A DNA stretch of 54,848 nucleotides from Neobacillus mesonae (GCA_023715865.1 JAMBOW010000015.1:1-54848), one strand, 5' to 3'. Shown: positions 43,361 to 52,602, numbered from the stretch's first letter. The notes: a model not told the origin generated them from the letters alone. Program-made: numbers and translations.

Positions 43361-43677
43361 AATGACCTCCTGTTATATCGGCACAATTCTACTTAACTGT
43401 AACCAAAAATGCAAGGTTTGAATAACAGGGGGCACTCTATTTAAGGGGTTGACAAGGCTCGTTCGGGCTAATTGCAGCAGTTCATGTACAGGGCATTTTC
43501 CGTTGATCTATCAAGCTTTTTTCACAACCGAACACCTGATCCCTTCATCAAAAGAAAAAAAATATAATTTTTGTGAATTTTATTTTTTCACCCTCTAAAA
43601 AATAAGAATTTAATAGTTTTATTTACTATAACTGGAATAAACAACTTATTACATACTGAAATAGTTCACGCATCAGA
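43361..43677. other. Intergenic region without a recognised gene
   Basis: A 317-nt A/T-rich gap. It includes the SleB-type gene's upstream region, a TTGACA at 43449-43454 with no convincing -10 partner, and low-complexity A/T tracts before the thpR stop. I see no gene in it. Confidence 0.5.
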
Positions 43678-44241
43678 TCAGAGACGGTAATTTCCTATTA
43701 CTTCATACATAGGCTTCTTCCCCATGTTTGTCTTATAAAGCACAAAATCTTCCACCAGCCAAGTCGCATCCCATTGACCATCCTGTAAATTCTCCATATG
43801 CAAAGTTCGTGAATGATCTTGATCAAATTTCCGTGCCGTTGTAATATGGGGCCGATAGGGGCGATCCTCCGGTACAAATCCGAGAGGAACTGTTGATTCT
43901 ACAATGGATTTATAGAGTAAAAATAGACTATCCAATTCGCCTTCCACTCCCCTCCAGAATACACGGGGTGAACGGTCTGAACCAAAATATCCCGGATCGC
44001 CAATTTTTAGCGGAAAAGGCTGAACATGAATGGCTGCTTCCTTCAATGCTTGATGAAGTTTCTCAAGATCAGAAGCATCCGTATCCCCTAAAAATTGCAA
44101 GGTAATATGATAATCCTCCTTATGAGTCCAATTTCGAAAAGGAAGTTCATTTTTATGCAACTCCATCCAGTGATGAATGTTACTTTTCAACTCATCCGGT
44201 AATCGAACTGCTGTAAACAATCGCATTTTATTCTCTGTCAT
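43678..44241 (-). CDS. thpR: RNA 2',3'-cyclic phosphodiesterase
   Basis: 2H phosphoesterase (formerly LigT, 2'-5' RNA ligase) of 187 aa that opens 2',3'-cyclic phosphates. The two HxT motifs are HITLQFLG (about 46-53) and HITTAR (about 131-136), with the start RLFTAVRLPDELKSNIH usual for the family. GAGGT lies 9 nt before the ATG. It is on its own, with no neighbour on the same strand within the gap. Confidence 0.92.
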   Translation of the reverse strand: MTENKMRLFTAVRLPDELKSNIHHWMELHKNELPFRNWTHKEDYHITLQFLGDTDASDLEKLHQALKEAAIHVQPFPLKIGDPGYFGSDRSPRVFWRGVEGELDSLFLLYKSIVESTVPLGFVPEDRPYRPHITTARKFDQDHSRTLHMENLQDGQWDATWLVEDFVLYKTNMGKKPMYEVIGNYRL

Positions 44242-44731
44242 AATAAACAGACCTCATTTCTCCAAGTTGTAAATTAACGCTTTATAAAAAACCAATATTA
44301 AACAAAAAAACGTAACAATATCCTAGTACTAGTACCAGGTACTAATTTTATTGAATTAGGTATTTTTTCCATAGTAACATATGACTTACAGACTATTTCA
44401 ATCCAAAGAATTGGTTTATATTTTCTTGCTTACCTGTAATTCATCATTTCCTTTTCCCCGTTATTGTATGTAAAGAAACACAAGACTTTGAAAGGTTCTG
44501 GAAAAAGCTCCTCCCCATAATACAACGTTAAAATTTTTTTACTACTATAATATATAGTAAATCTTTTTTAAGCCTCGCATGATCACCTATCATGTCATAT
44601 AACTGTACAGTTAACGCTTTTAATATACATATCTTCCATGATATGGCGTTTATAGAATCGGACTATCGATTTATCTAAAAATCATGTTTCTTCTATTATA
44701 TATATCATAAGTATTCAACTTCCGCGTTACA
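44242..44731. other. Intergenic A/T-rich region with palindromes
   Basis: No gene is supported. At 44323-44344 CTAGTACTAG overlaps an exact palindrome TAGTACC-A-GGTACTA (44330-44344), about 90 nt upstream of thpR, which looks like an operator. At about 44537-44564 a second inverted repeat with TTTACTA/TAGTAAA arms stands in a region of A/T runs. The rest is low-complexity. Confidence 0.5.
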
Positions 44732-44760
44732 TTGCCCGACCGCTCAAACACTGCTACACT
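44732..44760 (+). promoter_or_regulatory. Sigma-A promoter of the D-2-hydroxyacid dehydrogenase gene
   Basis: TTGCCC (44732-44737), a 17-nt spacer and TACACT (44755-44760), 35 nt before the ATG. Confidence 0.6.
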
Positions 44761-44795
44761 AGAGCTATTATGGAAGCTAGGGAGGAGATCTAGAT

Positions 44796-45752
44796 ATGAG
44801 CAGCATTGTAAGCTTACATGCATTTACCGAGTCACAGCAGCAGCTTGTCCATGAAATTGCCCCTGATTACAAACTTACCATAGGTAAAGCCAAAGAGGTG
44901 GATTCTTCTATCCTGAAGGAAGCCGAAATCTTGGTAGGATGGTCTCGAAATCACGTAGATACCCTGCTGGGTCAAGACAGTAAGTTGAAGTGGATTCAGA
45001 CCTGGTCTGCTGGAGTAGATTATCTGCCTCAGGCCGAGCTTAACAAACGAGATATTTTATTGACCAATACAAGTGGAATTCATGCGATCCCAATATCGGA
45101 AATGATATTCGGCTTGCTTCTTGCTCTATCCCGCAAGCTGAAGCAAGCGATCTTGAATCAAGCTAACCATGAGTGGAACTCTAATGATGAAGGCATGGGA
45201 GAACTACACGGAAAAACAATCGTCATTGCAGGTGTAGGCGAAATTGGAACAGCAACTGCGAGAATTGCTGAAGCCTTTGGCATGAACGTCATCGGCGTGC
45301 GCAGGTCAGGCAAGCCTGCTCCACATGTAGCTAAAATGGTGACGATGGATAAATTGGAGGAAGTATTAGCTGAAGGAGATTACATAATTAATATTCTTCC
45401 GCTTACGGAGGATACCAAGCTTCTATTTAATGAGCAAACATTTGCTGCCATGAAGACAGGGGCATGCTTTGTCAATGTAGGCCGCGGTGCTACAGTCCAA
45501 ACCTCCGCATTAGTCCATGCACTAGAACAGAAGAAGCTGTCTGCAGCCGCACTTGACGTATTCGAGGAAGAGCCATTGTCAGGAGATCATCCGTTATGGG
45601 GAATGGATAACGTAATTATTACGCCTCACTTTGCCGGCAGCACACCACATTATAGTGAACGAGCTTTTGAAGTCTTTATTGAGAACCTGAAGGCATACGT
45701 AAAAAATGAACCCCTGCCTCGTAATCTCGTGGATTACAGCCGCTCTTATTAA
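44796..45752 (+). CDS. D-2-hydroxyacid dehydrogenase family protein
   Basis: NAD(P)-dependent oxidoreductase of 318 aa acting on 2-hydroxyacids. The Rossmann motif is GVGEIGTATARIAEAFG (about 145-161). The catalytic Arg lies in VNVGRGA (about 226-232), Glu in VFEEEPL, and His in TPHFAGS, as in D-isomer-specific dehydrogenases. The N-terminal half has the WIQTWSAGVDYLP motif of the substrate-binding domain. The substrate (glyoxylate or hydroxypyruvate) is not predictable. GGGAGGAG precedes the ATG. Confidence 0.93.
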   Translation: MSSIVSLHAFTESQQQLVHEIAPDYKLTIGKAKEVDSSILKEAEILVGWSRNHVDTLLGQDSKLKWIQTWSAGVDYLPQAELNKRDILLTNTSGIHAIPISEMIFGLLLALSRKLKQAILNQANHEWNSNDEGMGELHGKTIVIAGVGEIGTATARIAEAFGMNVIGVRRSGKPAPHVAKMVTMDKLEEVLAEGDYIINILPLTEDTKLLFNEQTFAAMKTGACFVNVGRGATVQTSALVHALEQKKLSAAALDVFEEEPLSGDHPLWGMDNVIITPHFAGSTPHYSERAFEVFIENLKAYVKNEPLPRNLVDYSRSY

Positions 45753-45777
45753 TATATTATAGACGCTACAGCACATC

Positions 45778-45822
45778 AAAAAAGGTCCGATTTCTGCTCT
45801 ATGCAGCAGCATCGGACCTTTT
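45778..45822. terminator. Bidirectional terminator between convergent genes
   Basis: Arms AAAAGGTCCGAT (45780-45791) and ATCGGACCTTTT (45811-45822) are perfect over 12 bp, with A-rich left and T-rich right flanks, so it suits both converging transcripts. Confidence 0.85.
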
Positions 45823-45839
45823 GACATTTCCTCACTTCA

Positions 45840-46820
45840 TTATCCTTTATACTGACAAAGCCATATATCCCGAACAAACGAACCCTTTACCACCTGAATG
45901 TGCTCTTCAACGTCCCAGCCTGCGACAGCTAATTGCTCCTCCAGCGGCTCAGTACTTATAATAACTGCTCCATCTGCAAACCTGCCCAAACTACGAAGCA
46001 TTTGGATCTGCTCCTCTACAGGAAGGACTGAACAAAGATTATAAGGCAGATCCAGTACAGCGCGATCCGTATGTCCGGTAAGCCTATTCATATCTCCTAG
46101 TGTAACGAGACTGTCATCATATCCATAATGTCTTAGATTAACTCTTGCACCACGAACAGCGAGCGGGTTCATATCATTGCCTCTTATGGCTATTCCCATG
46201 GAGAGGGCTTCAATCAGCACATTCCCCATGCCGCAGCACGGATCAATCATAGATACCTGTGTCCCTTCAGGAGCAGCCACATTTACTATAGCTCTTGCGA
46301 CTCTTGAGCTAAGCCCTGTTGAATAATTATAGGGTTTATTTTTGTGGTGAAGCCATATGTGCTCTGCAAAAAGGACAGTGCCAAACACCCACTTATTCTC
46401 TGTGATGTGCATTAATCCAAAGGTCACGTCAGGCTCTTTCATATTCGCTGTTCCCTTAATGCGTCCTCCTGCCATACGCTCCAGCTTTCGCTGTTCATCA
46501 TAAGTATAAGGCATACCTTCCTTTACGTAGATGACTTTAAATGTACTGTCTTGAGGCAGCTCTATGGCAAGCGAATCGATGCTGGATAGCAGCCCGGCGT
46601 AGTCACCGCTCTCTGCCACAACATCGAGCCTCATTTTTATAAATGGACTTCGCGAAGGATCTACCCGATTTCCTGATTGAATGAATGCTTGCTTAGACAC
46701 TGCCTGTGTTCCCAGGAGGCGTTTAAGCTCCAAATGACAAAGAGCCTGCTCACTTTCGTGACAGGCAAAGGTATAAATCGAATCATATTGATGTATAGGA
46801 TGTAAATGATGAATGAACAA
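45840..46820 (-). CDS. RNA methyltransferase-like protein (UPF0020/THUMP-type)
   Basis: SAM-dependent RNA methylase-like protein. The SAM-binding part has SMIDPCCGMGNVLIEAL (about 190-206), then GNDMNPLAVRGARVN, and the catalytic motif DLPYN (a variant of N/DPPY) near residue 263. The N-terminal half, with HHLHPIHQYDSIYTFACHESE, resembles a THUMP/Trm11-like substrate domain. The likely target is a guanosine or adenosine N2 or N6 position in tRNA or rRNA. The TTG at 46829 is too close to AAAGGA, so a TTG at 46820 (326 aa) is preferred; the choice is not certain. Confidence 0.82.
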   Translation of the reverse strand: MFIHHLHPIHQYDSIYTFACHESEQALCHLELKRLLGTQAVSKQAFIQSGNRVDPSRSPFIKMRLDVVAESGDYAGLLSSIDSLAIELPQDSTFKVIYVKEGMPYTYDEQRKLERMAGGRIKGTANMKEPDVTFGLMHITENKWVFGTVLFAEHIWLHHKNKPYNYSTGLSSRVARAIVNVAAPEGTQVSMIDPCCGMGNVLIEALSMGIAIRGNDMNPLAVRGARVNLRHYGYDDSLVTLGDMNRLTGHTDRAVLDLPYNLCSVLPVEEQIQMLRSLGRFADGAVIISTEPLEEQLAVAGWDVEEHIQVVKGSFVRDIWLCQYKG

Positions 46821-46907
46821 GACCAGCAATTCCTTTCTGACCCTAAAGTAAGTATGATCCGGTAGGATACAGCTTTTACTCTATGGTTTTCACAACAGTT
46901 CCTTCTA

Positions 46908-48623
46908 TTATACTCGAATCGCAGAGACGGAAGCGAGCAGTTCTTCTGACAGCTTAGTAAGCTGTTGAATACTTTCGGCTACCACTTCAAGGGAACCGGA
47001 CTGTTCCTCTGCAGAGGCGGACACCTCTTCCACGCTTGCTGCAGATTGCTGGGAGACTGCAGATATCATTTGACTGAAGTCGTTCATTTGGCCGCTCAGT
47101 GCTTTCATTTCTGATAGGCCCCCCGAAATTTCCTGGATGACATCAACCATCATATGTACTGAAGTCGTAATTTGGTTAAAAGCATCATTTACAGCTTCCA
47201 TTTGAGCTGTTCCTTTTCTCGTCTCTTTTACTCCGCTTTGCAAAGTCTCAACAACAGATTTTGATTCTTGCTGAATGTTTCCTGTTAATTCTGTAATTTG
47301 ACCGACCGCTTGCTGAACATCCTCAGACAGCGTACGAACCTCCTCGGCAACAACGGCAAAGCCCCGGCCATGTTCACCGGCTCTCGCTGCTTCAATCGAT
47401 GCATTCAAAGAAAGCAGATTCGTTTGTTTTGCAATATCTCGAATGACGTGAACCAGCTGGTATATGTTTTCGTTGGATTGATCCAGCTTGTTCACCTGCT
47501 CCATGGAGATCGAGACACGGCTTTCAATTTGCTTCATTTGTTCAATCGATTGCTCCATTGTGTCTTTGCCAAGTGTTCCTTGTCCAAGTACCAGCTCGGA
47601 CATACCTCTAAGCTGCTCACCTTTAGCTGCATGATCCTCAATATGCTCATTTAATAGCTCAACCGTTCTTGCGGAAGACTGCGCAGTTTCTGCCTGACTT
47701 TCCACGGCTTTGGCTGACTCCTCCATGGAGAGCGCAATTTGCTGGCTGCCAATCTTGACTTCCTCTGAGGTTGCAGCAAGGTCTGTACTATGTACACCAA
47801 TAATTTCTGAAGAATTCTTAATCCGATTTACGATTTGAACAAGTGCTGCCTTCATTTGATTGATGCCATGTCCTAGCGTTGCTAGCTCATCCTGACCGTC
47901 TCGTTTAATATCTTCAACAGATAAGTCTCCTTCAGCGATAGCCTTGACATTCTGTTCAATCTGTTTAATCGGGCTGACCAAAGTTTTAATCAGCGCAAAT
48001 GTGCTGATCGCTGTCATCAGTAGAATGAAGACAATACCGATCAGCAATACCATTTCCGAGGTTCTAGCGCTGCTTTCCAGCTCTTTTGCTGACAAATCCG
48101 CCTGCTGCTGAATAAATGCCGACAGCGAGGTCAGCTCTTTCTGCATGTCCTTAAATGATTGCGCACCCTTCATTAGCACTTCATAAGCCAAATCAATTTC
48201 ATTTGAATCACTACGATTCATCGCTTGCGTATTAATTTTAAAGTAGGCCTCCCAATTAGCGGAGAACGCATTATAATACTGACGTTCTGTATCCGTAGTA
48301 ATGAGTGAGGCGTAGGCTTGTCGTGTAACTGTAAGCAGTCTTATATAATCTGTACGTTCTTTGGCAATCTCAGCTTTACTCTCCGGATTTGATGATGTAG
48401 ACGCCAAGAAATAACTGTAGCTTAAGGATTGAATATGTTCAGTCGTGAAGATTAAATCATCAATTTTGCTGATGGACGGCATCCAGTTTCTTGTAATGCT
48501 CGTCGTGTTCTTTTCCATCGTACCCAGCAGTGCCAACGTAATAACACCGATTGCAATGACATAAATTAGAAGCGGAATCATAACAACCGATATTCTTTGC
48601 TTAATACTCTTCAATTTAAACAC
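46908..48623 (-). CDS. Methyl-accepting chemotaxis protein
   Basis: Membrane chemoreceptor of 571 aa. One helix at about 12-34, then a four-helix-bundle sensing domain (about 35-185; includes WMPSISKIDDLIFTTEHIQSLSYS), a second helix (about 190-213), a HAMP domain (about 214-266; LVSPIKQIEQNVKAIAEGDLS), and a long MCP signalling hairpin (about 280-560) with tip AKQTNLLSLNASIEAARAGEHGRGFAVVAEEVR. It starts with GTG, GGAGG 6 nt before. Ligand unknown. There is no adjacent che gene. A candidate sigma-D promoter precedes it. Confidence 0.94.
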   Translation of the reverse strand: MFKLKSIKQRISVVMIPLLIYVIAIGVITLALLGTMEKNTTSITRNWMPSISKIDDLIFTTEHIQSLSYSYFLASTSSNPESKAEIAKERTDYIRLLTVTRQAYASLITTDTERQYYNAFSANWEAYFKINTQAMNRSDSNEIDLAYEVLMKGAQSFKDMQKELTSLSAFIQQQADLSAKELESSARTSEMVLLIGIVFILLMTAISTFALIKTLVSPIKQIEQNVKAIAEGDLSVEDIKRDGQDELATLGHGINQMKAALVQIVNRIKNSSEIIGVHSTDLAATSEEVKIGSQQIALSMEESAKAVESQAETAQSSARTVELLNEHIEDHAAKGEQLRGMSELVLGQGTLGKDTMEQSIEQMKQIESRVSISMEQVNKLDQSNENIYQLVHVIRDIAKQTNLLSLNASIEAARAGEHGRGFAVVAEEVRTLSEDVQQAVGQITELTGNIQQESKSVVETLQSGVKETRKGTAQMEAVNDAFNQITTSVHMMVDVIQEISGGLSEMKALSGQMNDFSQMISAVSQQSAASVEEVSASAEEQSGSLEVVAESIQQLTKLSEELLASVSAIRV

Positions 48624-48675
48624 CTTACTCCTCCTGTGCAGCTCAACAAAGCCATTTAATATAATCCCTATTTAT

Positions 48676-48702
48676 ATTTCGGTAAGCAGCTTACAAATTA
48701 TA
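48676..48702 (-). promoter_or_regulatory. Candidate sigma-D promoter of the chemoreceptor
   Basis: Minus-strand TATA (48702-48699), a 15-nt spacer and ACCGAAAT (48683-48676) match the sigma-D pattern TAAA-N15-GCCGATAT at 3 of 4 and 6 of 8 positions. It lies about 55 nt before the GTG start. Confidence 0.45.
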
Positions 48703-48775
48703 AGATTTTGCAGGATATGTATATTTACGAAACGTTGTTAGCCCGTTTATAACTTAATTGGGTTACTGTCCTGAA

Positions 48776-48801
48776 ACAAACGGTTCTCTCATCATAGACT
48801 A
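48776..48801 (+). promoter_or_regulatory. Candidate sigma-K promoter of the CgeB-like gene
   Basis: AC (48776-48777), a 15-nt spacer and CATAGACTA (48793-48801) match the sigma-K pattern AC-N16-CATANNNTA apart from one nt of spacing. It lies 33 nt before the ATG, and cgeB in B. subtilis is a late mother-cell gene, so the match is meaningful. Confidence 0.5.
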
Positions 48802-48834
48802 AAATAAATCTGACGATTAAGGACCGGGTTATCC

Positions 48835-49962
48835 ATGAAAAAAAAAGAAAAGCGCCCACCTTTAAACCGAAATACACCCGCCTCACGCAAAAAATCACCC
48901 TCTAAAAAGAAACAGAGCAAACCTAAAGCACGAGCTCCGGTGTCTGTCATTCCTTTTCCCACTACACTTGTTCCAAAGAATTTAACTTCCTCGAGTCCGG
49001 ATAGTGATCAGCACCGAAATGAGCTAGGCACAGAATTGTTTATTCCAGATCTTAATAACACCAAAGGCATACGGCTCGCACTCCTGATTCCTAAGGATGA
49101 ACAACTTGCTCCTACGATGGAAAGCTTCATTGTAGATTCGTTCCGTATGGTAGTAAAAGAAGTTATCCTACTAAAAATTAATGAAAATCTATATGATTGC
49201 CTCTCTACTTATCGGCCAGAACTATTTCTCAGCATCGGAAATCAAGCGGCCGCATCGATTACACCTGATTTACTTCCCCATTCTTCTTATACGAAAACAG
49301 CGGTATGGTTAAATGATTCTTATGAGTCTTGTCTATTTAAAAAATCTACGTATCGTGATTGGGACCTTGTTATTACACAAAACATAAAGCATATTCCTGT
49401 TTACCAAAAATTCGGATTTAAACACATCGCATTTGTACCTTTCAGTGCTGATTCTGCAGTTTATCATCCCAAGCTCACAGAGCCGGAGGTTCAGTCGGAT
49501 GTGCTCATTGTCGGAAATTTTTCAGAGGATCGCCTTCCTTATGTAAACATCATCTGCAGCAGGTTTAATGGGCAAATCATACGTGCAATAGGCCAGAATT
49601 GGGATAAGGTGGAGAGTATTGAGCCGTGTGAAGCAGACAATGAAACGATGATCAGTTCCTATTATAACGGGGCGAATATTATCGTTAATTGGAATGCCAT
49701 TCCCCTACAGTTATATGAAATAGCATCATGCGGTGTATTTCAACTTGTCGAGAGCAATATCGGAGATCGTGAAGTCATGAAGCCGGGGGAGGATATTGAA
49801 GTATACACTACTCCGGAACAGCTTGACTCCAAACTGCAGTATTATAGCGAGAATGCTGATAAAAAAAGGGTGATTGCTTCAAAAGCTCTTTACGGAAGTA
49901 AATATAACTATTCCTTACTGCATAACGCTATGAGATCCATTCATATGTTGACCCGTCTCTAG
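48835..49962 (+). CDS. CgeB-like glycosyltransferase
   Basis: A 375-aa protein with a very basic, Lys- and Arg-rich N-terminal tail (about residues 1-36), then a CgeB-type GT-B glycosyltransferase. Visible stretches include LLIPKDEQLAPTMESFIV, TYRPELFLSIGNQAA, TAVWLNDSYES (about 155), VPFSADSAVYHP, the C-terminal DVLIVGNFSEDRLPYVNII, and YEIASCGVFQLVESN (donor-binding part). In B. subtilis, CgeB helps to make the outermost spore surface. Together with the possible sigma-K promoter, a role in spore-surface glycosylation is inferred. The next gene, WbsX-like, starts 33 nt later. Confidence 0.85.
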   Translation: MKKKEKRPPLNRNTPASRKKSPSKKKQSKPKARAPVSVIPFPTTLVPKNLTSSSPDSDQHRNELGTELFIPDLNNTKGIRLALLIPKDEQLAPTMESFIVDSFRMVVKEVILLKINENLYDCLSTYRPELFLSIGNQAAASITPDLLPHSSYTKTAVWLNDSYESCLFKKSTYRDWDLVITQNIKHIPVYQKFGFKHIAFVPFSADSAVYHPKLTEPEVQSDVLIVGNFSEDRLPYVNIICSRFNGQIIRAIGQNWDKVESIEPCEADNETMISSYYNGANIIVNWNAIPLQLYEIASCGVFQLVESNIGDREVMKPGEDIEVYTTPEQLDSKLQYYSENADKKRVIASKALYGSKYNYSLLHNAMRSIHMLTRL

Positions 49963-49995
49963 CCAAACGTTCTCAGAATAAGGAGGAGCCCTGCC

Positions 49996-51048
49996 GTGAA
50001 GCTTATTGCCTATTATTTGCCTCAATTTCATCGTATCCCTGAAAATGATCTATGGTGGGGCGAAGGTTTTACGGAATGGACGAATACGCGAAGAGCAAAA
50101 CCTCTATATCAGTATCATCAACAGCCAAAAGAGCCCCTGAATGATTACTACTACAACTTAATGGATCCTTCCGTCCGGAAGTGGCAGGCGGATTTAGCAA
50201 GCTCCTATGGGATTTACGGTTTTTGCTATTACCATTATTGGTTTAAAGGTAAACGTCTGCTCGAAAAGCCCCTTGAAGCTGTTCTTATGGGCGGACGTCC
50301 TGATTTCCCCTTCTGCCTCTCCTGGGCCAATGAATCTTGGACACGTAAATGGGATGGCGGAGATCATGATGTTCTCATGCCGCAGGACTATGGGGATGAA
50401 GCGGATTGGGCCGAGCATTTTGATGAACTGCTTAAGGCGTTTAAAGACAGAAGATATATTCGTATTCATAACAAGCCTTTATTTATCATTTATCGTCCGG
50501 GTCTTATTCCCAGGTGTGAGGAGATGCTGAAATACTGGAATGAGCTCGCTGTGCAAAACGGGCTGGAAGGCATTTATTTCGTACGGACTTTGGGAGGCTT
50601 CGATATTCCGGCTCAATCCGGATTTGAGGCAAGTGTCGAATTTGAACCCCATTATACGTTTGCTCATGCCCACACGCAGGGATTATGGAGCAAAGTTACA
50701 AAGCAGGAGCGCGAGCACCTTGTATTTGACTATGATGCTGCATGGGAAACGATCTTATCCCGTTCACCTCATCGAAGCGGAGAACCAATTATTCCGGGGG
50801 CTTATGTGAATTGGGACAACACTCCTCGCAGGGGACATTATGGTCAGAGCTGTATCGGATCAAGCCCAGATAAGTTCGCCTTCTACCTTGCTAGACAAAT
50901 AGAGCGAGCAAGAAAGGTCTATGGCTCTGAATTTCTTTTTATCAATGCTTGGAATGAATGGGCGGAAGGCACCTATCTGGAGCCAGACAAAGACTATGGC
51001 TTCGCTTATTTGGAGGCTGTCAAAGCAGCGCTTAATTATGCTCCATGA
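49996..51048 (+). CDS. WbsX-like glycan-biosynthesis protein (GT_WbsX/GH99-like)
   Basis: A 350-aa protein of the WbsX family (PF14307), found in O-antigen and surface-glycan clusters and related in fold to GH99 alpha-mannosidases. It opens IAYYLPQFHRIPENDLWWGEGFTEWTNTRRA and includes YYHYWFKGKRLLEKPLE, LSWANESWTRKWDG (about 108-121) and, late, INAWNEWAEGTYLEPD. It starts with GTG, GGAGGA 8 nt before. It is probably co-transcribed with the CgeB-like gene. Its 3' end overlaps that of the convergent fibre-like gene by 13 nt. The reaction is not established. Confidence 0.88.
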   Translation: MKLIAYYLPQFHRIPENDLWWGEGFTEWTNTRRAKPLYQYHQQPKEPLNDYYYNLMDPSVRKWQADLASSYGIYGFCYYHYWFKGKRLLEKPLEAVLMGGRPDFPFCLSWANESWTRKWDGGDHDVLMPQDYGDEADWAEHFDELLKAFKDRRYIRIHNKPLFIIYRPGLIPRCEEMLKYWNELAVQNGLEGIYFVRTLGGFDIPAQSGFEASVEFEPHYTFAHAHTQGLWSKVTKQEREHLVFDYDAAWETILSRSPHRSGEPIIPGAYVNWDNTPRRGHYGQSCIGSSPDKFAFYLARQIERARKVYGSEFLFINAWNEWAEGTYLEPDKDYGFAYLEAVKAALNYAP

Positions 51049-51434
51049 ATAGCCAGAGTTGGAACTCCTGTACTCACGTCAACAATAATCATATAGTTGT
51101 TGCCGTCTGTTCCTCTGAGCATAAGCCCTGGCTGGCTCGTTATGGTCGCTGGATAAAACCGCGTCGTGACTGCTGTTGGTGCTGCAGGAGGAACGACGGG
51201 GACTCCCACCGACATGAGACGTGAACCTGCTACCACATTTTGGCCAGCGCTGAGCGTGAGTCCTGCACCGAGATTCCCTTGAAACGTCGCGTTATCATCC
51301 ACATACAGACCGCCGCCCCATATACTCATGCTGCCTGCAATGTCCAGATTACCGATTGTCGTATTTCCGTTCACATGAAGCTGGCCTTGTATTGTCTGGT
51401 TGCCCGTTACCAGTACCTCATCGAAGGTTGGCAT
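51036..51434 (-). CDS. Fibre-like repetitive beta-structure protein
   Basis: A 132-aa protein with a repeated pattern in the first half (VTGNQTIQGQLHVNGNTTIG, then NLDIAGSMSIWGGGLYVDD), like hexapeptide/beta-helix stalks of phage fibres and spore-surface fibres, and a compact C-terminal domain (about 80-132; ITSQPGLMLRGTDGNNYMIIV). There is no signal peptide or membrane segment. A strong AAAGGAGTG site precedes the ATG at 8-9 nt. The 3' end overlaps the WbsX-like gene by 13 nt. With its glycosyltransferase neighbours a spore-surface or capsule-associated fibre is plausible, but no homologue is recognised. Confidence 0.72.
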   Translation of the reverse strand: MPTFDEVLVTGNQTIQGQLHVNGNTTIGNLDIAGSMSIWGGGLYVDDNATFQGNLGAGLTLSAGQNVVAGSRLMSVGVPVVPPAAPTAVTTRFYPATITSQPGLMLRGTDGNNYMIIVDVSTGVPTLAIHGA

Positions 51435-51485
51435 AGACCGATCACTCCTTTCTATTTTCTATTTATTCTATGTTTATACGCGTCA

Positions 51486-51501
51486 TTTGCTATATAGCAA
51501 A
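51486..51501. promoter_or_regulatory. Palindrome TTTGCTATATAGCAAA between fibre-like and LLM genes
   Basis: A perfect 16-bp palindrome 52 nt upstream of the fibre-like gene's ATG and just past the LLM stop. An inverse TATTCTATG downstream could be a CATANNNTA -10 box on the minus strand, but no good -35 fits. Operator function is possible. Confidence 0.4.
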
Positions 51502-51525
51502 AGTACAATTACATAGGATTTACAA

Positions 51526-52473
51526 CTATTTGCATAGATTCATTGCTTCTGCTAATAGCCGGTAGGAGGTTAATCTCTGTTCGTAACTGGCAGTCCGAGT
51601 AACGACAAGAATACTGCGTGTGTCTGTGCGTTCACTCAGCTTCACTAGCTCATCGGCAACTTCAGTTGGATTTCCGACAATCACGGGATATTCAGGAGAA
51701 GCTGCCAAGCTGCCAGATATTTGCTGTTGATAGACTAGAGCTTCCTCCTTCCAGGAACGCGCTTCTTCCGTGGTCGGAGCACAAATGACGCTGACAGCTA
51801 TAAAAGCCTGCGGGATTTTCATATGTTTCGATGGTATAAACCCCGCTTTGTAGCTATTGATTACCTCTGTACCATCCTGTTCACTCATAAACTGCCCAAA
51901 TACGTATCCTGTACCTAAACTCGCCGCGTAATCTGCGCTTTTTACATTCGTCCCCAGCAGCCACAAGCTTGGAGAGTGAGCCGGCATCGGCTTTGCTATG
52001 ATGGTTTCACCATCAAACGAGTAATCTCCTTGAATCAGTTGCTGGAGCTCTTTCGCGCTCTCCGGGTAATCTACTACCTTCTGCAGATAATTCCCTGCCA
52101 GCGCCATAGATAGATGAGCTGAACCGCCGGGGGCACGGCCAATTCCTAGTTCAATACGCCCAGGATACAGGGCAGAGAGCATATTGTACCTTTCCGCCAC
52201 AAGAATTGGATGATGATAGGGCAGCAATACAGCTCCCGAACCCAGCTTCATATGACGAGTACGTGCCCCGATATGTGACAGCAGCACTTCCGGGCTTGCT
52301 GATTCTATTCCTTTCAGATGGTGATGCTCAGAAGTCCAGTATCTCGAATATCCTAAGCGCTCACCTTCTATGGCAAGCTCTGCTGATTCTTTAATTGCTT
52401 CTTCTGCTGTACTCCCCATCAGATTTGGTACCAGATCCAGTATGCCGAGCTCTATATGCTTTGCTTCAATCAT
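51526..52473 (-). CDS. LLM class flavin-dependent oxidoreductase
   Basis: Bacterial luciferase-like monooxygenase of 315 aa, related to YvbT/Ytm-type proteins. The early LGILDLVPNLMGSTAEEAIKE, YWTSEHHHLKGIESASPEVLLSHIG (about 44-69), and LGSGAVLLPYHHPILVAERY (about 76-95) are family segments, with GRIELGIGRAPGGS near residue 104. It would oxidise small organic molecules with reduced flavin. The substrate is unknown. GAGGGAG precedes the ATG. Confidence 0.92.
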   Translation of the reverse strand: MIEAKHIELGILDLVPNLMGSTAEEAIKESAELAIEGERLGYSRYWTSEHHHLKGIESASPEVLLSHIGARTRHMKLGSGAVLLPYHHPILVAERYNMLSALYPGRIELGIGRAPGGSAHLSMALAGNYLQKVVDYPESAKELQQLIQGDYSFDGETIIAKPMPAHSPSLWLLGTNVKSADYAASLGTGYVFGQFMSEQDGTEVINSYKAGFIPSKHMKIPQAFIAVSVICAPTTEEARSWKEEALVYQQQISGSLAASPEYPVIVGNPTEVADELVKLSERTDTRSILVVTRTASYEQRLTSYRLLAEAMNLCK

Positions 52474-52557
52474 TGTGCTCCCTCTCTTATCCGTAACGTT
52501 TTTTAGATTAGTATATCAATCGATTTCCTCTTTACCAAATACGTATACATAGAAGAA

Positions 52558-52594
52558 AGCCGATAGTGTGCAATATATCAGCACACCATCGGCT
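52558..52594 (-). terminator. Terminator of the dGTPase gene
   Basis: Arms AGCCGAT (52558-52564)/ATCGGCT (52588-52594) and GTGTGC/GCACAC form a long hairpin 9 nt past the dGTPase stop. The minus-strand tail is only T-rich (TTTCTTC). Confidence 0.7.
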
Positions 52595-52602
52595 TCATCT
52601 GT

